In this document: positions 50,395 to 62,340 of the stretch, piece after piece | Position numbering within the stretch: the first letter of the stretch is position 1 | Layout: every line of letters starts with the position of its first letter | NCBI GenBank assembly: GCA_016801845.1 | Contig: CM028931.1 | Coordinates: 21,510,302 to 21,574,301, forward strand | DNA length: 64,000 nucleotides | Origin: Polydactylus sextarius | Taxonomy: Eukaryota; Chordata; Actinopteri; Polynemidae | Direction of reading: 5' to 3' | Notes under the pieces: model-generated | Seen by the model: only the letters and a program-made list of their open reading frames with translations | Told to the model about the DNA's origin: nothing | The model's database searches: none | Position numbers and translations under genes: made by a program

Positions 50395-51190
50395 AGAATA
50401 GAACAGGATAGAAAATAATAGAACGTAACGTTAAAGAACGTAACGTAACATCAACGATTGTAACGTGATATAACGTTAAGATAATGTAACGTAAAAAGAA
50501 TGTAAACAAACGTAACGTTAAAATAATGTAACGTAAGCAAACATAACGTAACATTAAATTAACGTAACGTGAAAGAACGTAAACAAACGTAACATAACGT
50601 TAAAATAACGTAGCGTAAAAGTACGTAAACAAACGTAACGTTAAAATAATGTACCGCAAACAAACGTAACGTAACATTAAAATAACGCAACATAAAAGAA
50701 CGTAAACAAACCTAACGTAATTTTAAAACAACGTAACTTTACAATAACATAATGTAAAAGAACGTAAACAAACGCAACGTAACGTTAAAATAACGTAACG
50801 TAAAAAACATGAACAAACGTAACGTAAAAGAACATAAACAAACGTAAGGTAACGTTAAAATAACGTAATGCAAAAGAACGTGAACAAATGTAACGTTAAA
50901 AATCGTAACGGAAAAGAAAGTAGACAAACGTAACGTAACATAAAAGAACGTAAACAAATGTAACGTAACGTTAAAATAATGTAACATAAACAAATGTAAC
51001 GTTAAAAATCGTAACGGAAAAGAAAATAGACAAACGTAACATTAAAATAACGTAATGTAAAAGAACGTAAACAAATGTAACGTAACGTTAAAATAATGTA
51101 ACATAAACAAATGTAACGTTAAAAAATCGTAACGGAAAAGAAAGTAGACAAACGTAACATTAAAATAACGTAATGTAAAAGAACGTAAAC
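50395..51190. repeat. About 40-bp AACGTAACGTTAAAATAACG minisatellite
   Basis: Roughly 18 copies of GTAACGTAAAAGAACGTAAA plus CAAACGTAACGTTAAAATAA, with longer duplicated blocks at 50.93-51.19 kb. Intronic. Confidence 0.9.
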
Positions 51191-51817
51191 AGAGGCAGCG
51201 TTGAAGTCAAGGACTAGTTTATCACATCATTCTTCTGCCGGGAATCAAACGCTGGTTTGACCTGAATTTGACCCTGAATCGACGGCTCCTTGACCAGCGA
51301 GTTCTCTCTCTCTGACGTGAACATTTAGTCACTAAATCAAGTGTGAAACTTTCACTGCGGTAACATTGAACAGCTGCTCTGTGATCAGTTAAACACGACT
51401 GATTTCCCGTTAAACCTCTAATCACGTTGTCTGGAGGCTTTTATTATGAAAGGGCCTGAGGTTCACCTCCAGCGAACCGTTCATCTCGGTCCATTGGTCT
51501 TCACCGCGCGTGATTAGCGATGACCACGGGGTTGTGGACCGACACATTACAACAGAGGAAGATGGCGTTTTATTTTCTGACCTGAAGGGAAAAACGTTCT
51601 GCTTTGTGACGTGTCTCGTATTCACAACGAGACGCCGCCGTCGCCACACTTCGTTTACTTCCTGAAGGAAACGTTAACCGTGATGTTTGAGGCCAGAGAG
51701 AGAAAAAAATGAAATTGTTTGCAGGTTTTCGTTCACATAAATTTAATAGATTCAAAAAGATGTCCCTATATTACTATGTAGCCTGTAAACTAATGCTAGC
51801 TCGTTATTTTTAATACA

Positions 51818-52391
51818 TTTACAGTAATGTCTAGAATACAGGGGCACTTCAAATTTACTGCCAACTGAGTTGGCTTCAGTTCCTAAACGTTACAATCACA
51901 ACCAACTACAACTTCCTCCATGGTCAAAACTGCCCAGGCTGAATTTGGAGTGCCCCTATATTTTAGCTATTATGGTACATACACCAAAAATTTTGTGCTA
52001 ATATAAGAGCGCCCCTGTATTCTAGTCATTATGGTAAATGTTTTCAGTTATTATCAAAACATTTGCACATAATTATTGTGCATTTACCATAATGTCTAGA
52101 ATACAGGGCCACTCAAAAATGGTTATCGCTCAGGACTATTTCAGTGCATTTACCGTAATGTCTAGAATACATGGGAACTCTAAATGTAATGTCAACTGGC
52201 TTGACCTTGGAAAATGTAGCAGCCTGGCTGTGATTGTACTTTATTTTGAAAACCCAGATATATCGCTAACTCTGCTAAGGTCGCTCAGGACCATTTAACA
52301 TAATGTCTAGAATACAGGGGCACTCCAAATTTAAGACAACCCTAAAGTATAACACCTGTGCATAAGAGTGCCCCTGTATTCTAGTCATTAC
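51818..52391. repeat. Inverted-repeat array 6
   Basis: Four or more arm sets between 51818 and 52391, ending about 95 bp from the transmembrane exon of kiaa1549l. Confidence 0.9.
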
Positions 52392-52484
52392 GTTTTCTAA
52401 TTCGAGCAAATATTGATGAATCAAAACACGCAAACAAGTTCATTTTTTCGGTTTCTCCCGGTGGCTCCGCGGGGTGAGTCTCAC

Positions 52485-52645
52485 CTTGGAGCGAGTCTTG
52501 AAGGTCCTGAAGGCGCCGGTTTTAAAAATGACCCGGTTTCTTTTACACAGGATGAAGGCCACCATCCCGATCACGACCATCAGCAGGAAAAGAGGCGTCA
52601 GCACGGCCATGATCCACAAGTTACTGGGCGGCGTCTTCACCACGG
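52485..52645 (-). CDS. kiaa1549l: kiaa1549l exon 7 of window (transmembrane exon)
   Basis: 161 bp, phase 1 in, phase 0 out; acceptor GTTTACAG, donor CCAAG|GTGAGA. Starts PVVKTPPSNLW, then a hydrophobic span of about 23 residues (IMAVLTPLFLLMVVIGMVAF plus IL), then CKRNR and a basic FRTFKTRSK. The positive charge after the span puts the C-terminal part in the cytoplasm. A 26-27 bp poly-A/T run sits in the upstream intron at about 52.72-52.75 kb. Confidence 0.95.
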
Positions 52646-53454
52646 CTGTAAACACATAAACCTTATTTATTATCACCATACGATATAAGATATATGACAC
52701 GGAAACAGAACAGAACTGTAGTGAAAAAAAAAAAAAAAAAAAAAAAATCAGTGTCGTCATAACAACTGTTTGTCACAGCATCTCTTTTGCCAAATCGATG
52801 TGTTTTCATTACAGAGACTAATGCAGTTTGTTTCCACTGAGCCCATAAAGGAAGTAAGTGAATTTTACAAGAACACAGCGTTCGGGCTCTGGGAGGAGAC
52901 GTGACGCTGCTCATACTCGTTGATGTCTCCAATTTCTTCATTATAGAGTCTGGATGAAACAGGAACATTTTGTTTTCACCTTTAATCTTCTAAATGTCAA
53001 AAAAAAAAAAAAACAAGCTTGGATTTTGATTTATCTATTTATTTATTTCATAACGAAGGTTTTCTATTGACTTTACATTATGGAAATGTATGGAAATGTA
53101 TTTAAAACCTGAATGCTGCTGCTCGTCACAGTGAGACAAGACTGCTACGCTTCAGCTGAGCAGATTAACCCTAAAGAGAGAGTTAGCGGCAGCGACAAAC
53201 ATCCAATAATATGTTGGTACGAATGAATACGCGCCACGGGGGCTCAATAATTAGCACGCTAGTTAGCTTAGCTTTAGCAGAAAGTGAACTGAAACAACTA
53301 GCTCGGCTACGACTGACGCTAACAAAATCCACCTACGAGCTTCTCTAAACGTCGGTAGATTATTTATTAATAATCCAAATAAATATAATGTTCTGTCATT
53401 TAACAAGATAGAAAATGTTCAACATGTCAACATAAATTAACATGAATGACTGAT

Positions 53455-54185
53455 ACAGAATAGAACAGAATAGAACGTAGAATAGATCAGTAGAATAGAG
53501 TAGAATAGAGTACATCAGTAGAATATATAGAGTATATCAGTAAGAATAGAATAGAATAGAATAGAATAGAATAGAATAGAATAGAATAGAATAGAATGGA
53601 GTACATCAGTAGAATAGAGAGTATATCAGTAGAGTAGAGTAAAATAGAATAGAACAGAGTGGAGTACATTAGTAGAATAGAGTAGAATAGAGATTATATC
53701 AGTAGAATGATAGAATAGAATAGAATAGAATAGAATAGGGTACATTAGTAGAATAGAACAGAATAGAGTATATCAGTGGAATAGAATAGAATAGAATACA
53801 TCAGTAGAATATATAGAGTATATCAGAAGAAGAATAGAATAGAATAGAATAGAATAGAATAGAATAGAATAGAATAAATAGAATAGAGAGTATATCAGTG
53901 CATCAGTAGGATAGAGTAGAATAGAGTACATCAGTAGAATATATAGAGTATATCAGAAGAATAATAGAATAGAATAGAATAGAATAGAGTAGAGTACATC
54001 AGTAGAATAGAATAGAATAGAATAGACTGGAGTATAATAGAATGTAGAATAAAGTAGAATAGAATAAAATAGAACAGAATAGAGTAGAATTGGACACAAT
54101 AGAATAGGATAGAATAGACCACAGAATTATTCTACTACAAGAATAGAACAGAACAATGGAACAGAACAAAGTAGAATAATCTAAA
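53455..54185. repeat. (AATAG)n pentanucleotide array
   Basis: AATAG runs broken by AGTACATCAGTAGAATA and GAGTATATCAGTA blocks that form a longer period. Intronic. Confidence 0.95.
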
Positions 54186-54462
54186 ACAGAATAGAAAAGA
54201 GTAAAGTAACATTTTGTTGTGTTTATTTTTCATTAATAAACGACAGGACGCGTCCTCTAGTTCATCTATTCATGTTCTAGCTGTTTAGACTCAGAAACGT
54301 CGTGTTTTGTCGCTGCAGCTGCGACACGACGACCGCTGATGTTACACACAGAGGTCGCGCTGGTCGTCATGACAACACTGAACTACCTGGAAGAGGTCTG
54401 AGACAAACAGGTGTTTGTGTTTGTAAACACGCGTCAGTGTTTGTCGGCATTAATCAGCTCAC

Positions 54463-54634
54463 GTTCAGCCTGGACTTGTACGAAGTACCCCAGAGTCAGG
54501 GCCATGGTCTGGGAGTCCAGGCTGCTCAGGGTCTTGGCGGCGGTGGTCCCAGTGATGGGGGCTCCGTTCAGCTGCGCGTAGTACGTCATCTCCGCCGGGT
54601 TCTTGGGACCGGGCAGCCGCCGCATGCTCACCAT
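54463..54634 (-). CDS. kiaa1549l: kiaa1549l exon 6 of window (SEA-like module 2, second half)
   Basis: 172 bp, phase 0 in, phase 1 out; acceptor GTTCCAG, donor GAAC|GTGAGC. Encodes MVSMRRLPGPKNPAEMTYY, LNGAPITGTTAAKTLSSLD and MALTLGYFVQVQAE. The PGPKNPAE-TYY and TAAK-LSS-DSQ-MALTLG blocks are hallmark KIAA1549L sequence. The upstream intron holds a GCTAACATTAGCATTTTGGC array. Confidence 0.95.
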
Positions 54635-54739
54635 CTGGAACGACCGCACGCTCAACAAAGTCAACACATCGACTCTGGATTCAGTTTAACAGACGCCGCT
54701 GTCCGTGGTGCTGAAAGTGGAGCCGCTCAAGATCATGCA

Positions 54740-55710
54740 GCATTTAGCTAAAACTAGCTAAATGCTAAAAAGACTTGTGAAGCTAACTAGCTAATATTAG
54801 GATTGTGGCATATAGCAGAAAGCAACCTAATGCTAACATTAGCATTTTAGCAACAAAGGCAGGATTTGACTTCATGATTAGCTACTTTTATAACTAGCTA
54901 ACGTTAAGATTTTAACAAATAACAGGATAACATGAGCTAACATGAGTGTTTCGGCTACAAATCAGGTTTTAACTTCTTTTATGCTAACATTAGCTTGTTT
55001 TACAACTAGTTCAACAAATTAAGCAAATAGCAGGATCCAAACCCATGCTAACATTAGCATTTTGGCAAAAAGGCGGGACTTGACTTTATGCTTAGATTAG
55101 CTTGTTTTATAGCTAGCTAATATTAGGATTTTTGACATGTAGCAAGACACAAACCTATGCTAATGTTAGCATTTTTACTAAAAAGGGATTTTTTTAAACT
55201 TAATGCTAATTTTATATATATAAATAATCTAACATTAAAACACTTATAAAAAGGAGTAACTAACCGCATGCTAACATTAGTATTTTGGCTAAAAAGTTTA
55301 CATTAGCTTATTTTATAACTAGCTAATATTAGGATTTTTAACATATAGCAGGATACAGCTCTTTGCTAACACTAGCGTTTTGGCTAAGAAGCGACATTTA
55401 AATGCTTTTTATGCTAACATTAGCTTCTTTAAGACTAAATCCAACTAAATTCAGGACGTTAAATAAATTATATGGTACAACATAATGTTAAAATTAGCAT
55501 TTTGGCCAAAAATCTGTTTTTGAACTGCTTTTTTAAGCTAACTTTAGCTCATTTTTATACTGTTAGGACGTTACAACCTAATGCTAACACTAGCATTTTT
55601 GCTAACGTAATCTTATTTTATTACTAGTTAACCAGCTAGGTAGGATATTTACAAAGAGTAGAATTTAACCTCATGCTAACGTTAGCATTAAAGGTTTGGA
55701 GCTAGCTAAT
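54740..55710. repeat. About 100-bp GCTAACATTAGCATTTTGGC repeat
   Basis: About nine copies with TTTATAACTAGCTAATATTA and GGATTTTTAACATATAGCA parts. Intronic. Confidence 0.85.
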
Positions 55711-55833
55711 ATTAGCATTTGTGTAGAGGACACAGACTGTGACGCTTTGTTTTAAACCAACTGACAATGTTATTTTCTCTATTGCAACAACACAAAGCGA
55801 CAGAAAAATAAGATAAATCCCATTTCCACCTAC

Positions 55834-55994
55834 CTGAACCGTGTAGCCCCCTACGGTGGTGGCCCGTCGGGATCGGGCTGCCCGGGATCCCTGCCTGCCG
55901 GCTACGAGGAACAGCTCTGCCAACCGCTGCTCCATGAGGCTGGCGAAGCTCTGGTAGTTGGCCTCTAGGGAGGAGCTGTCTACGTCCTGGATCA
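55834..55994 (-). CDS. kiaa1549l: kiaa1549l exon 5 of window (SEA-like module 2, first half)
   Basis: 161 bp, phase 1 in, phase 0 out; acceptor CCTTTCAG, donor GTTCAG|GTAGGT. Encodes VIQDVDSSS, SFASLMEQRLAELFLVAGR, then a basic SRAARSRRATT stretch and GGYTVQ. RSRR in this place is dibasic/furin-like, where SEA-type modules are often cleaved; cleavage itself is inference. Confidence 0.93.
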
Positions 55995-56099
55995 CTGAAA
56001 GGAGGAGATGATGGTTTAAGATTTACACAGTTTTCATCCGCACAAATATCAGGTGTTTGCATCAAGTCTTGGCTTCTATTACCAGAGGCTAGAAGTGAC

Positions 56100-56290
56100 A
56101 CACACACACACACACACACACACTTGACTCGATCCAATTGTGCTGAATGGCCACAACAATGAGCACCGAGGCATTTAACTAACTGCTGTTTTGTCCAGTC
56201 GATACTGCTCTTGATTAGCGCTGATTACCCACTAGTGCTTTAGTCTTCTGTGTGTGTGTGTTTAAGTGTGTGTGTGTGTGTGTGTGTGTG
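56100..56290. repeat. (CA)n and (TG)n microsatellites
   Basis: A CA run at 56100-56123 and a TG run around 56251-56290 flank 127 bp of unique sequence just downstream of kiaa1549l exon 4. Confidence 0.9.
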
Positions 56291-56300
56291 AGCAATTTAC

Positions 56301-56360
56301 CTGTAATCACCCAGTAGTTCTTTGTTGCCGTGGATGTGTTGAGATTATGGTATTCAAGGG
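56301..56360 (-). CDS. kiaa1549l: kiaa1549l exon 4 of window (short linker exon)
   Basis: 60 bp, phase 1 in and out; acceptor CTCTCTCCAG, donor ACAG|GTAAAT. Encodes PLEYHNLNTSTATKNYWVIT, which joins IAE- of the previous exon to give the conserved IAEPLEY-N-L-x-S/T-T-x-x-YWVIT block of KIAA1549L. (TG)n runs lie just downstream in the intron. Confidence 0.92.
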
Positions 56361-56419
56361 CTGGAGAGAGACAACAAGATAAAGGCGTAGAGATAAATTC
56401 AGGGTTAACGACGGCCAAT

Positions 56420-57400
56420 TTAACACTTTTCCGAGACGGAAAAGATCAGTTTTTAATGGATAAACTGATACATTTTTGAGTAGAATTCAAATCAAAATTC
56501 TCCCGATTATATATAAACCCCTAGATTTCTAATTAAATAAATAATTAGAAATAAAATAATCATAAAAATTAATAGATAAATACAAAAAAACGACATTAAC
56601 TTTGCTTTTGTTTTCAACCGAACTGCAACATTGAATATGTGAGTGACGGAGTTACACGATTGGTCGGCCGGTTGTCATGTGACTACATATGAGTTAGCTC
56701 ATTGCTAACAGCTCAATACAAGTAGAAAGAGACAATTAGACGCAGGTGTAGCACATTAGGGCGGAGTCTGGTGATCACATGGGAGAGAAAATATAGTTAT
56801 TAGTTAGCTAGCAATATATCTGTTTATCTAGCTATCTAGCTTGTTAGCTGGACAGACACGTCTTTTCTTCTTCTACTGTTTCTTGGAAGTAGTATCCTAT
56901 TAATTCAGGAAGTTTGCACCCCAGATAGATGGATATAGATTTGTTTACTTCCCATTCTCTACCTGTCAGTTTATTCATTTCCATCCAACCCACCGTCTCC
57001 TCCCGTCTTCATCATCGCTCTGTGTCCTATTCATCTGACGACCTATCTATCCTTATTTCCCATCTGCCTGTTCTCCACCATCTGTCTCCACCTAACTCGT
57101 CCGACCTGGCCGCCTGCCCGGAGATGAGTTCAACTCGAGTCAGTGGTGCAGCAGCAGCAACAGCAGCAGCAGCGCTGATGCATCTGTACGTGAGCACATT
57201 TACATTCATCGAGCGTCTCCTCCGACTTAAACGAGAGCTTAAACACTTATGAAGTGCGAAAGTTCAGATTAGTTCAGATTCGGCCTTTAGAGAATCGACT
57301 CAACTTCATCATCGAACCAGCTGGAAAATGTCGTTACGTAATTAAAACAAACAACTTGATATCCCTCCCTCAAAAATGTAGTTTTAAAGAAAATATCTAC
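56420..57400. other. kiaa1549l: Intronic; no exon seen
   Basis: Contains a 55-bp copy (56640-56694) of a sequence also at 37258-37312, and (CAG)-like AGCAGCAGC near 57150. Open frames on both strands are unsupported. Confidence 0.5.
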
Positions 57401-57405
57401 GGTGC

Positions 57406-57994
57406 ATTTACCGTAATGTCTGGAATACGTTGACACGAGAAACGCAAACAATCACGAACAACTACTACATCCTCCACGGTCAATTCAGTCAACGCTAAAT
57501 TTGGAGTGCCCTCGTATTCTAGACATTATGGTTAATAGTTTTAGCATTCGCACGTTAGCATGTTTTAGTAAATCGTGCGCTCAGTTTATCAAAAATATTA
57601 ACGTGTTTTTATGTGCATTTACCACAATGTCTCGATATGAAGGAACTCCAAATTCATCGCCAAGTTTTCAGTGGATTCACCATAATGTCTAGAATACAGG
57701 GGCACTCCAAATTTAACTATTAACGCATATTAACGCATATTTTTAAAATGCCAAGAAGACAGCGCTTAACACTTTATCTCAACTATTTCAACCGGATATT
57801 CTTAATTTTGTTGAGCTCAGGACCATTTCAGCACATTTACCATAATGTCTAGAATATAGGGGCACTCCAAATTTAGTCTCAGCTGACCTCAGTTCTTAAA
57901 TGGGCCAATCACAACCACCTGCTACATCCTCCACAGTCAAGGTCAGCTGACACTAAATTTAGAGTGCCCACTTATTCTAGAAATTATGGTAAAT
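57406..57994. repeat. Inverted-repeat array 7
   Basis: Three arm sets, the last (57840-57994) with clear arms and a loop carrying GTCAGCTGAC-type sequence. Confidence 0.9.
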
Positions 57995-57999
57995 GCATT

Positions 58000-59060
58000 A
58001 AAATAATTTAATAAATTATTTTGTGGCCAGATCAAATGTTTTTTTTTTTTTGGTGAATTAAACCTTTTGCTTCATTTGAAAGTTGTTCCTACGAATATGT
58101 TTGATCTAAACAGGTTTTATTACGTTTCTTCTTAAGTAATAAGTCAGTGATGTCATCGTGACTCATCTCAGCTGCTCGCTGACATTTTAATTCTTTAGCT
58201 CGTTGCTCATTTCTGAGCAATCACAACACAAACAACAAAGACACTTGGCTAGCATTGTTTAGGCCACAATTAACGGTGACTAGCCAACAAATTACAGTTG
58301 AGTCAGCGTTGTGACGAATCAGCAATCAGTCAAAATCAACGGTGCCGAAACAGAAATATACGTTTAAATGTTTCCTTAACCGCTGCAGGAACAAAATAAC
58401 AACCTCAGATTAATCTAAAGTGGCGTTTAAAGTGGGAGCATTAGTAGAAGAGACTGAGTTCACAATCTTTCTCTGGATTTTCATCACCTCTCTAACTCTT
58501 ATTAGCTCATTTTCTTTCCTCCGTTTTTTGCAGCGTTTGCATTATATTTCTCCGAGGTAAACACCGCCTTAATCGACTTGGACACGTCCTGCGTCAAAAT
58601 GTCACTGCAGCAGAAAAAAAAAAAACCTAAACCACGAACGTGCCAGAGAAGTGAAAAAGTGAAGTTAAATGTTTACTACAGCTAATTTCACACGATTACA
58701 CAGTTCTCAAGGTATAAGTTGTAGTTTTTAATGCGTTTTATCTTAAATTTTAAGGATTTTACTCAATTTCTTCATCATAAATCGCCGTGAAAATCCACCG
58801 CGGCGGTTCACACTTATGTCACGTCGTTTTATTTTGACATTACAAACACACAGACGAGCCTCATGAGCTCCGTTTGTGCTCTAATACCATCTGTGAGATT
58901 TAAAAAAAAAAAAAAAAAAAAGGGCAAACAGCTGTACGGCTCCGATCATCTGAAACTCGCCACAGGCAATCTGTTTGTCCGTGTCGCCCCCCTCCACCCT
59001 CCCCACACACACACCCTGAATGAGCTAATTTTAGCCCCGGCGAGATTAGATTAGTATCTA
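58000..59060. other. kiaa1549l: Intronic; no exon seen
   Basis: Mostly single-copy. 58920-58985 (ACGGCTCCGATCATCTGAAA region) is GC-richer and might be a conserved non-coding element. Confidence 0.4.
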
Positions 59061-59064
59061 GTTG

Positions 59065-59088
59065 TGTGTGTGTGTGTGTGTGTGTGTG
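59065..59088. repeat. (TG)n microsatellite
   Basis: About 12 TG units, intronic. Confidence 0.95.
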
Positions 59089-59273
59089 CTCTCGACACCC
59101 CCGAAGGGCTGAAACATCACACTTCGCACTTCGGTCGCAAGTTTGAATCACCGTTAAAATCTGAAAATCTGAATCGTACAAGGAACATTAACTAAACTAT
59201 TTATAAGTACAGATAATTCACTTTAATACAGTAAAAAAAACATGTATTTCCTCACAAATTGTCTAATTCCTAT

Positions 59274-59863
59274 ATTTGGAGTGCCCCTATATTCTAGACA
59301 TTACGTTAAATTAACATAAAAACATGCGATTTTGAAACATTGAACAATTTACCAAAACAAGCTAACAATTTACTAAAATAGTAAAATTTACTAAATAATA
59401 AAATAAACTAAAACATTTACCATAATGACTAGAATACACAGGCACTCTAATTTGGGGTACCCCATATTCTAGCCAATATGGTAATTATACATAAAAACAT
59501 GCAAACATTTCGACAAATTAAGCGCATGATTTTTATGAAATTTAGTGTCTGCTGACTTGTTGGTTGTGATTGATCATTACCGTTGTACTGATAGTGCCCC
59601 TGTATTCCAGACATTACGGTAAATTTGCTGAAACTGAAAGTTAGCGATAGCCACTTCTAAACATTACGGTAAATGCACAAAAAAAAATGTGTGAATATTT
59701 TGATAAATAAAACGATTGACTTAAATGTCAAAACACAATAAAAAAAATACCACAATGTCTAGAATACGGGGGCACTCCAAATTTAGTGTCAGCTGCCTGA
59801 ACGTGGAGGATGTACAGTAGTGCTTTTGTAGAGTGCTCTTGTATTCTAGACATTGTGGTAAAT
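59274..59863. repeat. Inverted-repeat array 8
   Basis: A lone right arm near 59280, pairs near 59420-59480 and 59755-59863, and a right arm near 59590. Confidence 0.9.
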
Positions 59864-60124
59864 TAACCAAAAATTTAGTACTTAGGCGGAAAATATAAAA
59901 GGTCAATATAGGGAAATGATTAAAAAACCATATGTGGTGATATTTAGCCACGTATTTAGTGTTTATTGTTTACAAAAACAAAGTAGTTTGTTAGCTTAGC
60001 TAGCTAAAAAAATAACATTGTCACACTCAAATCTGTCATTTTTCTAGTTTTTCTTCAAGTGTGATTTATATTTATATATTTTTTATTGAACCGAGGCTCT
60101 AAAACGTTCAACCGCGTCACTTAC

Positions 60125-60293
60125 GCTCGGCGATGACCAGCGGCGGGTAGAACAGGAAGTAGCCGACCAGTTCGGCCGTCAGCTGGTTGAGGAGGCCGCT
60201 GGAGATGGTCCCGTTCAGGATCACGTCCTGGTTCTTCACCACGTAGACCAGAGTCACCGACGGAGAACCGGGCTCCTGGGACACGCTCTGGAT
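60125..60293 (-). CDS. kiaa1549l: kiaa1549l exon 3 of window (SEA-like module 1, second half)
   Basis: 169 bp, phase 0 in, phase 1 out; donor GAGC|GTAAGT. Encodes IQSVSQEPGSPSVTLVYVV, an NGT glycosylation sequon, and GYFLFYPPLVIAE at the end. It is the counterpart of the exon at 54463-54634 in length, splice phase and pattern (strand, NG, helix, L-x-x-GYF). Confidence 0.93.
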
Positions 60294-60787
60294 CTGAACA
60301 TCAATGTTTCATATCAATCAAGCGGATCTGTCACTACGTAGCCCCTCAGGTACGATACAGCTACGACTATTCAATTCTTTATTTATGACAAACAAACAGG
60401 CGACCATGTATAATTCAGACGTTGGTATAGAAATATCTGGAGGTATAAAGAATGCATCACACGTTTTTTTTTCTATCTTTCTATAATAAACTCTTGACGA
60501 TAATGCGACAGTCACAACTGTAAAGTGGACGATGATACGAGATACGAGGAATTCCCATCACATTCCTCGGAGGACATTAATATTTCACAGGATGAATTAT
60601 AAATGGAGCCTATATCTGAGTCCTACTTTACAATTATGATAGTGCATGTTCGTGTACATCCAGCCCTCGTGGGAGTCGTTGACGGCGGAGAACAATGAGA
60701 TTTGATCGTCTCCAGATCAACTGTGACCTTTTCTTGATAGAACAGATCGATTTTCACGTGTTTGTGGTGTTAAAACGGTCGTCGTAC

Positions 60788-60921
60788 CTCCACCGTGAGT
60801 CTGTTGTACGTCTCCAGCACTTTGTCCTGAGCTTCGTCGAAGGCGTTCTCGAGCCTCGACTCCAACATCTGGACGAAGCTGCAGGAGTAGATGTTGTCCG
60901 TTGGACCGACGAACCTCAGCA
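60788..60921 (-). CDS. kiaa1549l: kiaa1549l exon 2 of window (SEA-like module 1, first half)
   Basis: 134 bp, phase 1 in and phase 0 out; acceptor TCTTCCAG, donor GAG|GTACGA. Encodes VLRFVGPTDNIYS, then SFVQMLESRLENAFDEA, then YNRLTVE. The F-x-x-M-L/M-E-x-R-L-x-x-F pattern recurs in the exon at 55834-55994 (SFASLMEQRLAELF), showing an internal duplication. Confidence 0.92.
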
Positions 60922-61039
60922 CTGGAAGATTAGAATAAAAAAATAAATAAAAAGATTCATTATTCAGGAGATAAATTTAATTCCGAACGCAATAATAAAA
61001 CAAACGCAGACGTTAAATCTGAAGAGACTGGATGGTCAA

Positions 61040-62340
61040 AAACAAAATATAGGAACATCAAGTTCACCAGGGAACAGTTTGTCTTCTCTAGACTGGTCCA
61101 GACTGTCCACATCAAAGATGACAAGGGTGACGCCCTAACTGGACCTTTAAGAGAACTGTTACAAGATCCAGGAAGAGGAACATCAACTGAGATTAAATAC
61201 CGGTGCAACAACATGTTGATCCCACATGAGGCAGGAGTATTTAATACTCAACAAACATCAACTTCCTGTTGATTCTTGAAGATGTTTCACCTTCGTCCAA
61301 GAATCTTCTTTAGTTCTGGTGGAGAGTTGATCCCTTGGAGAGTTCAGAAATACAGAAGAACCAGGACTCAGATGGTCCACCTCCATCTGGGGACAAAGAC
61401 GAGTCCTTTGAAGACTCAAATGGACACGTTGGACTGAAGAAGATCGATGGTTTGACAGGAAGTAAACAATGGAAGAGACCTGAGACACCGTCTGTCCTCC
61501 ACCTTCATCTTTCACTAGAAGACTCAACAAGTCGTTTGTCTCAGGTGGAAACAACAAGACTGAAAACTTGAAGTCAGACTTTAACGACTGTTGATACAAG
61601 ACACAGGAACTTCTCAGTGACCATTACCGACCCTCACGACTGCTGGAAAAACTACCTAAGACTCTTGGATGAAGGTGAAAGAATAAACAGGAAGTTGATG
61701 TTTGTTGAAGATCGTCCTGAGAACTCAGGGAACCGTTAGTGACTCTAACGTCCACTGACGAAACGACCTGAACTCGTTGGACTCTTGAAGAAGTTTCACC
61801 TTCATCCAAGAGTCGTTTTCAGTTCTGATGAAGAGTCGGTGGATTCTCAGATAAACATAGATGGTTTGACAGGAAGCAGAAGAAGCATCTTTATAAAAAC
61901 AGATCCGTCCTCCACCTTCAACTCCGTCGTCTCATCTTTCACTAGAAGACTCAACAAGTCGTCTGTCTCAGGTGGAAACAACAACTTGAACTCAAGTGAT
62001 TTGAACGACTGTTGAGCTCCTAGTGTTCACCCACTCTTCATCAGAGCTGGAGACTCTTGGACGAAGGTGAAACGTTTTCAACAATCAACAGGAAGTTGAC
62101 GTCCCCGACCATTGTTGTTACTTCACCTTTGAACCCTTGATCTTCTAGTGTTCACCCACAGAGGATCAACTCTACCAGAACTGAAGAAGACTCTTGGATG
62201 AAGGTGAATCTACAACAGTCCTGTTGACTTAGATTCAACTACATTTAAGAAACGTTGTGTTTGTTTGTTTGACTCTAAATCAACTGGACTGTTGCGGACT
62301 GAAGATGTTTCACCCGAGAGTCTCGTTCAGTTCTTCTCTT
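61040..62340. repeat. Dispersed repeat with internal tandem blocks
   Basis: CTTGGATGAAGGTGAAAC, CAACAGGAAGTTGATG, GATGGTTTGACAGGAAG and CTTTCACTAGAAGACTCAAC recur within the block and at 2490-2800. Short open frames (GETSSRVQRV) occur in both senses. Probably a transposon-derived family. Confidence 0.65.

Noticed and set aside
61335..62015. Plus-strand frames (KIDGLTGSKQWKRPE and others) as genes
   Set aside because: They fall in a dispersed repeat whose phrases recur elsewhere in the window.
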